64,000 nt of DNA from NCBI GenBank assembly GCA_037179335.1, contig JAKZHN010000059.1, forward strand, positions 1 to 64,000. Direction: 5' to 3'. The stretch is from Cyclaneusma minus (taxonomy: Eukaryota > Ascomycota > Leotiomycetes > Marthamycetales > Marthamycetaceae). Each line of letters begins with the position of its first letter. Within the stretch, counting starts at the first letter, position 1. Below the pieces are notes generated by a model, which saw only the letters and a program-made list of their open reading frames with translations, was not told the origin of the DNA and did no database searches. The position numbers were made by a program, and so were the translations under genes. This document shows positions 56,565-64,000 of this stretch, one piece after another.

Positions 56565-56657
56565 GACCGACGCCGGGTTCGAACCGACAACCTTTTGATT
56601 GATTATGTAATCATACAACAATCGAAGTCAAATACTCTACCATTGAGCCAGTCGGCC
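56565..56657 (-). tRNA. tRNA-Arg (TCG) with a canonical 22-nt intron
   Basis: On the minus strand the acceptor GGCCGAC pairs with GTCGGTC (seven pairs, one G:U). The D arm is GCTC-AATGGTA-GAGT, and the T arm GTCGG-TTCGAAC-CCGGC. The anticodon stem TTTGA/TCAAA closes a loop CTTCGAN with anticodon TCG, read as arginine CGA. About 22 nt (TTGTTGTATGATTACATAAT plus two bases) lie after position 37, the standard site for nuclear tRNA introns. The base after the acceptor is T, an uncommon discriminator for arginine. The isotype is read by hand from the loop and depends on this intron placement. Confidence 0.8.
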
Positions 56658-57680
56658 GCAGGAGATCCGTGTTTTGACGAAACTTGATGGGAGATCGGCT
56701 CGGAACCACGTATCTGAAGAGAGTTTCTGGGCACATTGTCGCGAAAAGGAAAAGTCGCCGATGAGTGGCAGCGCGGAGTTTTGATGGAACATTTGTTGAG
56801 GAAACGGCTGGGAAATTTCTTTGCGTACCCGAAAGTCTTTCTCGAACGACGCAAGCTCCCCCGCTTCCCCCGACCTCTTCTCGGAGCCATACGCAAGCAT
56901 TTTCTTTTCAACCTCGAGCGGCGTCATCTTCTCGACCACTTCGCCGTCGCTGCATTTCTCGCCTTCGTGGTACTTTTCGCCCTCCTTGCTGCCGTCTTCG
57001 TTCTCTCGCCATCGCGCGCCTTCTTTCCATTCGCGTTTGTAGTTCCAGGTTTCGCCAAAGTTCCATGTCTTGCCTTCTTTCCAGTTGGAGCCTTCTTTCC
57101 AGTTGGGGCCTTCGTTCCATTTGTTGCCTTCTTTCCAACGTGTGCCTTCGGATCGAGCGAAGCTTGAGCCGGTGGTTCAAGGTGAAGTTGAAGTCTGTTT
57201 CAGCGATGACTCTGGTATGACCGATGGTTCTTGGAGCACATTTATCTGATACCAGTTGTCGTGTTCTGAGCAATGGAAACACTTGGGACTAAATGTGTTG
57301 TGAAGTAAGGATGTGAGACCTTCCAAGTAATTTTGATGGCGGAGCACTTACGCCTCTGTCTTCTTGAAATCAGACTCGATGATGGCATCCGCCACGACCT
57401 CTTCGAAACGGACAATGCCACCCGAGGCAGCTGTGAAATACCTGCTGGGGCCCGAGTAGTAGGGGAAACTCCCAGTCAAGTCATGCTTATGATGCTTGAT
57501 TCTCGATAATTGCACCGCATACGGCCCGTAGAATTTCCTGCTGTCAGTCTGAGTCGGGGTTATATCCGTTGCTTGGAGCCCGGCCCAGTGCATGAATGCC
57601 TCGAATTTGCGTTCGCTATCATCGATGCTGAGCCCCTGGTACGCACTTATCGATGAACAACAAAAGATAGTCGTCGACAT
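56637..57680 (-). CDS. Protein with eight tryptophan hexapeptide repeats
   Basis: I do not recognise a family. A two-exon model (57680-57352 and 57162-56637, intron 189 bp) gives 284 aa. The first exon codes about 109 residues, including RKFEAFMHWAGLQATDITPT, SRKFYGPYAVQLSRIK and FPYYSGPSRYFTAASGG. After the splice site there is a striking array of hexads W-[KN]-[EF]-G-x-x, about residues 117-165: WKEGNK, WNEGPN, WKEGSN, WKEGKT, WNFGET, WNYKRE, WKEGAR and WRENED. A charged helical segment follows (VVEKMTPLEVEKKMLAYGSE). The stop codon falls inside the D arm of the neighbouring tRNA-Arg on the same strand, so the last ~60 residues are doubtful and the real 3' end is probably earlier, perhaps after another intron. 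The repeat array stays in frame across the exon and is unlikely to be chance. Confidence 0.5.
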
Positions 57681-58633
57681 GGTGCAATTTGGCTGATCAA
57701 GGGTATCACGACGTCGTAAGGGGATGTAAGCTAGTCAGAAACTTACCCAGGCGAGCAGAAGCTGAGGAAGACACGCAGGTACTTATGGTCCTAACCCACA
57801 AATGCTGAAAGTAAGGGCAGCCTGCATATAGCTTCCCGATGCAGGCGGACGATTAGAGCCCGGTATTAAGGTCATTGACGCCCAATTGTGCTTAGCAAAC
57901 TTTTTTGACATGCATCTACAAAGCCAATCTAGATCACGTTGTGTGGCTGTCTCTTCCATTGGACCATTTCCACCTTGTAGCTATACTCAAAGAGCTCTTA
58001 CTTGTCATCCGTCTTGTATCGCTCTCACCTCAGTCTTTTACATATTCAACCTGTTTCGAATTTGCAATCATGTTTAAGATCCTGGCGATGGTGGAAACTT
58101 CTTGACGACTGACGAGCGGCAAAAGATCTTAGCCATTCTGAGAAGAGGCCAAGCGTAGGATAAGAGGGCCGGTTGCTGAAGTTCTGTCTATATTTGCGAT
58201 ACATGTGGTTCCCATCAGGTGCGTACACTTTAAGAATAGCACCGGAATTACCGGTGACAAATTGCTTAATATCGCACGGCAGTTCTTTAGCTTATCGTGC
58301 CAAGTTATTCCCCGCACCGATTGACTTATTAAAGTTAGATGAGGTTCTTAGCTTTTGAATTCTATGGAACAGTATGGAAAGTTATTTTGATTTTGCCGAT
58401 ATGCCTCACTCAAGTGAGGGGGGCGAACTCTAAGTGACGAGATATGTCAACTTCTCGAATGAGCTCCAAAGTATGGATTTGACAGACAGCTACTTCTGAG
58501 AACCTACACTTCAACTGTTCCGCCATCTCTTACTCAGGCTTTTGAGCTCTGTTAAGGACCGTTTCTAGCTGGCTAATCCCCCTTCTCCATAGCTCTGCTA
58601 CAACCTCACAGCCTTCCGACGAGTCTATTCGAA
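57681..58633. other. Intergenic
   Basis: About 950 bases between the W-repeat gene start and the broken exonuclease gene. AT-rich, with no recognisable gene. Confidence 0.4.
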
Positions 58634-59794
58634 ATGGTGTCAGGACAACGCTCTCTGATCACTCTGATAGACTCCGTACAAGGGCTTGTCCGCCTTGTAG
58701 ACAATCTTGCGTGCCAACCTACCCAACCTCTATCGCTCTTCATTGATTTCAAAGAGATCCAGCTTGGCCGCTCCGAATCGAGGCCCCCGTCTATCCTTTC
58801 AATCGTTCATCAACCCTACTCAAAACACCTACGCAGTAGACGTTTACCGCCTGGGTGAAGCTACATTTTCGACCCGAAACACGAAGGGAGATTCCCTCAA
58901 GGCTCTTCTCGAATCTTCCGCTATCCCCAAAGTTGTCTTCGACATTCATGGTGTTTCGGATGTTCTCTTCAGTCACTACCAGATCTCCATCGGTGGAATT
59001 ATAGACATTCAGATTATGGAGCTCTCCACCCGAGTCAGCAAGGAGCGCTTTGTGTCGGGACAGCGCTTTTGGGCACGAGATCTATCCAGCTGTATCGAGG
59101 AATACAGCAAGGCTTCAGCTGAGGACAAGAAAGAATGGGGGGATTGAGAGAATTCTGTCGTCCACTATACGATCCCAAAAAGGGTGGAAAGCACGAGGTC
59201 TTCGTCGAGCGCCCGCTTGATATAGCTATCCTGAAATTTTGCGCCCACGATGTTCCTTGGTTCCCTGCGCTCTACGAGATCTTCAAGGAAAAGCTTCGCT
59301 CGAATGATGATGAGGATTTCTGGCATAAACTCATCGCGGAAGACCTAATCAAGCACTCGAAGGGCCCAGCTGATTATATATGGTCTCGCTCGGATTGTGA
59401 ATTTGTGGGGTGGTTCTGGTTGCACCAGGATAAGCCTGCAACAGATGACCGTTCTAAGCTCTCGAAAAGCCCTGCTGGTGGCAGAGAGTTTCGCCGCCAG
59501 ACTCCATGGTTTGAATGGTTTGAAAATTACGACGATGACTACGTGGATTATACTATAGAAGAGCTCAAGGAGATGTATGGCCTGGACGACGAAGAATTAG
59601 AGCAGGAGATCGAGAATGATGAGGAGTCACAACGGATACTGCAGGAGATCCAAGATGACAATGCCGCGTTTGCTAAGGAGGATCATACTATGGGCAACTG
59701 CCTAGTCCTCCATGGGGTATATCTGGATGACAGCAGCAACGCCGAGGACAATGATTCTGCTTGCGATGGATGGTTGGGTACCTTTGACAGGTAA
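58634..59794 (+). pseudogene. Frameshifted 3'-5' exonuclease-domain gene (DEDD, RNase D-like)
   Basis: Three overlapping frames together read as one fungal protein with a 3'-5' exonuclease (RNase H-like, DEDD) domain. Frame one (from 58634) has LVDNLACQPTQPLSLFIDFK and ends near HQP. Frame two (from 58818) continues NTYAVDVYRLGEATFS, then LLESSAIPKVVFDIHGVSDV. Frame three (from about 59135) has GLREFCRPLYDPKKGGKHEV and runs to the stop at 59794. The first break is one extra base at about 58817, and the second lies at a run of six G (59137-59142). The first catalytic motif, usually DxE, reads DFK here, so the glutamate is lost. The C-terminal third is acidic (DDEELEQEIENDEESQ). Loss of the catalytic residue plus two frameshifts point to a pseudogene, though base-call errors at the G run cannot be ruled out. 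Confidence 0.72.
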
Positions 59795-60137
59795 GGATGG
59801 AATCACAATCATATCCGAACTTTTTGGGGCTCAGAAATAGATGAAAATTGAAAGCTCGTTACTTCTCTAATACTACTTCAAGTTTTACCGTGATATTTGC
59901 TCCAACATTCCACCGCCCAGTGAACCAGTCTGATTCCATCATTTGATCACCATTTCAAGTTATTTGGTCGATGCCGAAAACAAAAATTGTGGGTATGTCC
60001 AAGATGATTTAATTCTCTAAGACCTACCACGTTCCTTGACATGAACGACAAACAGCAAACGAGAAAGCAGACTTGAGTAAACTTCTCACAGAGCTCTTCC
60101 AGCCTCTCCTCTCCCATTCAACCTGACCTACCTAGGT
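59795..60137. other. Intergenic
   Basis: 343 bases between convergent genes. Nothing recognised. Confidence 0.4.
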
Positions 60138-60443
60138 CTAATTCCAGAACTCCCTCGTCTCCTCATCAATCTCCTCATCCCACGTCACCGTCTTCTTTTC
60201 CTCTATATTCTCCACTCCAGCACCAGCATTCCTCTCCTTCTCGATCTCCACTAATCTAGCCTTCCTTGCATCATCCTCAACCAAGTTCCTAAAAGCCTCA
60301 TTGAACTTACAGTCTTCGCAGCGACTGTTGAGGATGGAATCAGGGTATCTTAAAGGACGACGAAGACAAGAGGTTGTGTTGCAGGGGTAGAGAGCGGATG
60401 TGGTGTGGGTGCAGGGAAGCGTGATGGGCAGGAAATGGCACAT
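60138..60443 (-). CDS. Small Cys-rich protein of the MC...C type
   Basis: The single exon encodes 101 aa. The N-terminal half has a metal-binding look: MCHFLPITLPCTHTTSALYP, then CNTTSC and later CEDCKFNEAF. Residues of the form C-x8-C-x-H and CxxC resemble a set of short fungal proteins that begin MC and carry Cys/His pairs, for which no function is known. The C-terminal half is a charged helix ending in TVTWDEEIDEETREFWN. The gene is intronless, with an ATG in good position. It lies divergently to a second short MC-type gene at 61002, so the two may be related. The C-terminal half, rich in D/E/K, is unlike random translation and supports a real gene. Confidence 0.6.
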   Translation of the reverse strand: MCHFLPITLPCTHTTSALYPCNTTSCLRRPLRYPDSILNSRCEDCKFNEAFRNLVEDDARKARLVEIEKERNAGAGVENIEEKKTVTWDEEIDEETREFWN

Positions 60444-61001
60444 TTTTATGGTGGTTAGGAGTGATAGTTTGGGGACTGGTACTGGATAGCTTGGTTTGGA
60501 CGTATTGTGATGAAATGCGTGAAAGCTAGTGGTTTGTTTTGAGGAATTGTTGGTGTTCTGGTGTTTTGCTGGGAGGGCCCGTGGTGAGATATCGAGAGAA
60601 AAAGAGAGTCGAGTTCGGGTGGAAGATTTATATGGTGGTATAGAGCCCCGAGCACCTTGTTCAGTGAGGTTCCATGTCTTGTAATAGAAGTCTTTGTGAG
60701 TGCGCTTCCAAAAGAATTACCGGTCCATTGTTGTGCATTTATTTGTGGAGGATGGATGGCCTTTGTCCTAATCGACGTGCCATAAACAATCCATTATTAC
60801 CGAAAAACAGTATCCAAACAAATTTTCCCCAGCCAGTCTCTCCAGATGTGCCCACCATCCCAAGAGCTCTCAGCTATGAAACTCCAGCGATCGTGTCCAA
60901 TGTGTCTCTTCATCCTCGGCGTCTCCCCCACACTCAGAACAACCCCCAATCCTCAACGCTAGAACCACAACAACTCTCAAGTCACCACCTCCACCGCTAG
61001 G
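60444..61001. other. Divergent intergenic region between two small Cys-rich genes
   Basis: 558 bases, AT-rich, containing the probable promoters of both small genes. No further gene is seen. Confidence 0.4.
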
Positions 61002-61193
61002 ATGTGCAAGATTATCACTAATGAGTGGAGACAGTGCGGCTGCGCCGAGAACGACTACCCAGTTCATTGCTGTCCAGAGTCCGCGACCCCTACCGTCGTC
61101 CCCGCGCCACCACATGGGAAACCATCGTCATCAACGCCACTTCGGTTGTCATGCAATGTCGCCCTACTAGGTGAGTTGCTTGGCAAGCGATAG
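61002..61193 (+). CDS. Tiny Cys-rich protein of the MC...C type
   Basis: A 63-aa frame starting MCKIITNEWRQCGCAENDYP and followed by VHCCPES. Six cysteines occur in the first 45 residues, with a CGC and a CC pair. The start MC plus early Cys pairs recall the neighbouring gene at 60138-60443 and other short fungal proteins that begin MC and whose function is unknown. No signal peptide is present, so it is probably not a secreted effector. The short length and low-complexity C-terminal half (ATPTVVPAPPHGKPSSST) mean the coding status is uncertain. Splicing to a later exon was not found. Confidence 0.45.
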   Translation: MCKIITNEWRQCGCAENDYPVHCCPESATPTVVPAPPHGKPSSSTPLRLSCNVALLGELLGKR

Positions 61194-61784
61194 CGCGCTG
61201 GCGCGTCAAAGAGATAGTTGGGTGGATTTTTGAATTTGCATTTGCATTGGAGTCACGGCGCTAAGGTGGGCCTTCCTGGGTTGGGGTTCTGCTAATGATC
61301 GCCCTTTTCTTTTTTGACTATGACAACTTTACTTGGACTGTATATAATATGCTCAATATAAAAAGTGGGAATGTATTGGATCTCTTTGTTAGCCTAGAAT
61401 TCCTATTGAGAGAGTTAGCTACGGCTTCCAAACAAGTTCTGGACCGCGTAGGTATGAAAGAAGACTGAGGACTCTCCAACTCCCCGCAGATAGCTGTCTT
61501 CCAAGATGGTTTATAAGGAAATCAGGGGTTTTGTCCATAGTGCTATAGGAAGGCGTGAGTCACGTGGAAGCCTCTTTTAGACTTCTAGAACATACAAGCT
61601 CCCCCTTAGCTAGCCTTTCCGAATCAAGCACCTTCGCCCCTCCGCAACACCAAACTACCGAGTCCGGTCTCAACATCTAAGAGCCCGGTCTAGTTCCTCA
61701 AAGAGATTTCATAGGCTTGGTTAGCGAGAGCTATATATCAACAATTACACAGCAGTCGCGGCTCGATGGTACAGCGCTGCATCG
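61194..61784. other. Intergenic
   Basis: 590 bases without a recognised gene, upstream of the tRNA-like element. Confidence 0.4.
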
Positions 61785-61960
61785 GTGGTGGTAGCTCAAT
61801 GGGAGAGCGCTAGCTGGTCTAGAGGTCCTGGGTTCGAATCCCAGCCACCACACCCCTGTACGAGTATACTTGTACGAGTATAAGGCGGTACGTCGAAGCC
61901 GCACAATCTTTGGAACCAACTCTCAGTGTCTCACTGAACCCTCTTTTTTATTTTTTATTT
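61785..61960 (+). mobile_element. tRNA-like element, candidate SINE
   Basis: 61787-61853 reads as a tRNA head. The acceptor strands GTGGTGG/CCACCAC pair perfectly. The D arm is GCTC-AATGGGA-GAGC, and the T arm CTGGG-TTCGAAT-CCCAG is intact, with full A and B boxes. The anticodon arm is abnormal: only CTAG-CTGGT-CTAG, some four bases short, so a working tRNA is unlikely. No T run follows directly. Instead there is a body with a repeated TGTACGAGTATA (61857-61880) and then a tail of TTTTTTATTTTTTATTTTTT at 61944-61963. A Pol III head, body and simple-repeat tail is the plan of a SINE. A single copy in this window cannot prove mobility; a decayed tRNA gene is the alternative. Confidence 0.4.
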
Positions 61961-62097
61961 TTTGATTCTTTCGATGTTCTTGAAATAGATAGTATATTAT
62001 GAGTCTCTATTGCATGTTATGAAGAGACTACCTTGAATGCCAGGACCAGCCTGCTCATCCCCGAAGATACAATTACAAAAGAAGGAAGAACTTTACA

Positions 62098-62637
62098 CTA
62101 GAACTTAACCACCGGACGCCGCGATGTAGCCTTCTGTGAGGCCCTAAGGCAACCAGCAGCTTCCGCAGCCCCCAGGGCTACCTGCAGTCTCCGTGTAAGT
62201 TCCGACTTACGCTCAATGGACCTCTTGATCCGTTGCGCCTCGCGCTTCAGCTTCTCATCATGAGCAATGAGACTAGTACCGTCGACCAGCCCGCAGTCTT
62301 CGAGCACTTGCTCTCTAGTGAACTGAGTGGGGACAGTCTGCCTTTCCTTTGCAATCGATTCCGTGACCTGGCGCGCCTTATGCCTGAGCATGGCGTCGCA
62401 GGCAAGAGTATCGGACGAGAGGCCGCAGTCGAGCATCACTTGATCTCGTGCCGTTTTGTCCTGGCGGATCTGTCGTTGCTTTCGCTCCTGTTCTCGCTCT
62501 GCTTGGGCCCTTTCTCGCTGTCGCTGAAGCCAGCTGTCAAGGGGAGTGGAGCAGGAAGAATGAGAAGCCTGGGCTTCCTTCTTTTCTCGGTGTTGTTGGA
62601 GCTTGTCAGCTAGGAATTGGGATATTTTGGGAGCCAT
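62098..62637 (-). CDS. Coiled-coil protein with a duplicated 36-residue motif
   Basis: Family unknown. The single-exon frame encodes 179 aa, very rich in K, R, E and Q. Residues 1-65 form a likely coiled coil (MAPKISQFLADKLQQHREKK; LQRQRERAQAEREQERKQRQ). Two related segments follow: RDQVMLDCGLSSDTLACDAM with RHKARQVTESIAKERQ, and REQVLEDCGLVDGTSLIAHD with KLKREAQRIKRSIERKSE. Each begins with the pattern xQVxxDCGL, then an acidic residue after seven to eight positions, then a basic helix. The duplication and the conserved DCGL core argue for a real, folded unit. The C terminus is A-rich then basic (SRRPVVKF). No signal peptide or membrane segment. The sequence suggests a nuclear or cytosolic binding protein, but nothing more can be said. 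Confidence 0.6.
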   Translation of the reverse strand: MAPKISQFLADKLQQHREKKEAQASHSSCSTPLDSWLQRQRERAQAEREQERKQRQIRQDKTARDQVMLDCGLSSDTLACDAMLRHKARQVTESIAKERQTVPTQFTREQVLEDCGLVDGTSLIAHDEKLKREAQRIKRSIERKSELTRRLQVALGAAEAAGCLRASQKATSRRPVVKF

Positions 62638-64000
62638 GGTTTCGGAAGAGGGTGGTTGGGATTATAGCAGGGGATTGCAATGAGGATGTTGTGGAAGGTA
62701 ATGAAGTTGATGGTAGATGTATTGTTGGACACTCAAAAGAGTTGAACATGACTTCCTGGATCCTGCCTTGGGGCGCATTTATATGCCTCGAGGGCCGTAT
62801 TGTTCAAGGCCGTTGTGCAGCATTGTTCCCATAATTCTTTGTTCCTCAGATATCATTTCCCGCGTTCTGAAAGCTCCCACTTTGAACAATGCATTAAGGG
62901 TCAAAGAAACCGTGAAACGTCAGCCAGAAACGCCGACGGACCCCAACGCTCCACAGCAAGTGGCATCTCCCGAGTTCCGCGGCGCTTCCCAGGCTATAGT
63001 CGACGAGATGCAGTTTCAATAAGGTTGGCAGATCAACCTTAAGTTGCGAGGGCCACAATCCACATGGCAGGTAGCTGGCACATGGTTGAACTCGTAGCCC
63101 GGGAGAGAAACGGCCATCTTGGGAGAGCAGTGTTTCAAGTGAGTGGAGACTTCTTATGCGCTGGACGGCGGGATGTCATTTTGTATTCTCCGGTCGCCGG
63201 CGACGCGTATGTACAGCAATAAAGATCCTGTTATGCTTATGGCGCAAGGGGAGACTCGTGGTGGAATTCCTTGTGTGGTGAAGGCGGATGAGGATCGCCA
63301 GGTTCTGGATCTTTGAAGTGGAGAGACTGCTCCTAGGAGAAAACAATGCCAATACGCAATGTAGAGTAAAGGTGATTAGTGAACTTGATAGTAAGCATGG
63401 CAGAGGCTGGGAAGGATGTTGACAAGGCAGAATATGGCAGATGGCACCGGCATAGGCCGTCCCACGTATACCCGCCAGCTGTCAGCACCCCGGATCCAGT
63501 CGAGCGGATCACTGGATCGTCGCCTTGACTGGTGTGCCAGCCTGCTGGTATCTCGCGCCTGGAGCGCGCTGCTACCGCTATGACCGCGCATCCTTCCGGC
63601 CGCCGTTCTTCGCAAAAGTTGAAGAATCGGGACGGCTCCTCCGATGGCATCGTCGACTACATCTGATCAGCATCTGGCCTGGCACTGGCGGGCGGCGATT
63701 GGCAGAGGGGGAGTCAGAGGCGACGTAACCGAACACCTCCCGGGGCAGGCATCTGAAGCGGAAGTCGAATCCTCTGGCGGTGGTGAAGAACGATGAATCA
63801 ATCAATGGCGATATCCAACCCCGGCAGGACGGTGAGTCGGATCGGAGACGTAATGCCATTCGCTGTGCCCCGGCTGCGAATGTGCGGTCACCAGCCTTGA
63901 TAAGTTGCTGGGTATTCCATCATCATGGCATTTGAGCACTGTATCGCGTCGATAGAAAAGTAGTCGCCTCCAGCCCCATCTTGTCACTGGCTCGTATTCG
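62638..64000. other. Terminal region without a recognised gene
   Basis: The last 1.36 kb contains open frames on both strands but no motif, splice pattern or repeat that I can support. A gene could begin here and continue beyond the window. Confidence 0.4.

Noticed and set aside
61731..61919. 62-aa frame containing WWLGFEPRTSRPASALP
   Set aside because: This is the well-known false peptide obtained by translating a tRNA-like sequence on the opposite strand.
1..64000. CRISPR arrays, operons, riboswitches and secondary-metabolite clusters
   Set aside because: None seen: the window is eukaryotic, no spacer-repeat pattern exists, and the single P450 has no partner biosynthetic genes.

Overview
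This window looks like nuclear DNA of a filamentous ascomycete (Pezizomycotina, possibly a dothideomycete). The evidence is short GT-AG introns of about 50-130 bp in most genes, fungus-specific families (ERG4, CFEM/GPI protein, DUF3716, fungal-type transcription factor, Ubp3-like peptidase), one gene per transcript with no operons, and eukaryotic tRNA genes. No prokaryotic, viral or plasmid backbone is visible.

Layout. 1-10 kb: three minus-strand genes, a CDC50/LEM3 flippase subunit, the FACT subunit SPT16, and an AtuA/DUF1446-family enzyme. 10-24.5 kb: a small mitochondrial-type protein, a disrupted fungal transcription-factor gene, a divergent pair (RNF10-like RING protein and Ubp3-like ubiquitin protease), the C-24(28) sterol reductase ERG4 and an HD-domain phosphohydrolase. 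24.5-32 kb: sparse, with a CFEM GPI-anchored protein, a thioesterase-like membrane protein and a DUF3716 protein. 32-44 kb: an ERCC6L2-like SNF2 helicase, an initiator tRNA-Met gene, a cytochrome P450 and a seven-exon AlkB-like dioxygenase with zinc ribbons. 43.7-49.4 kb: a gene-poor island with tandem repeats. 49-56 kb: a 4-coumarate-CoA-ligase-like enzyme ending in a peroxisomal signal, and the ribosome quality control factor Rqc2/NEMF. 56-64 kb: an intron-containing tRNA-Arg, a tryptophan-repeat protein, a frameshifted 3'-5' exonuclease gene, two tiny Cys-rich proteins, a tRNA-like SINE candidate and a coiled-coil protein with twin repeats.

Most genes are ordinary housekeeping loci (chromatin, ubiquitin, sterol, translation quality control) with no sign of a shared pathway or a secondary-metabolite cluster. 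The most striking observation is the initiator tRNA-Met gene at 36769-36897. It is structurally perfect only after removal of a 57-nt insert between positions 24 and 25 of the D stem, and that insert carries all the marks of a fungal spliceosomal intron (GTAAGA, ACTGAC, CAG). Nuclear tRNA introns normally sit at 37/38, as in the tRNA-Arg at 56.6 kb of this same window. A second notable signal is a family of degenerate repeats with a period of about 19 bp at three or four separate loci, one of them next to this tRNA gene.

Exon boundaries were worked out by eye from splice signals and reading-frame continuity. Family assignments come from recognised motifs, not from database searches.
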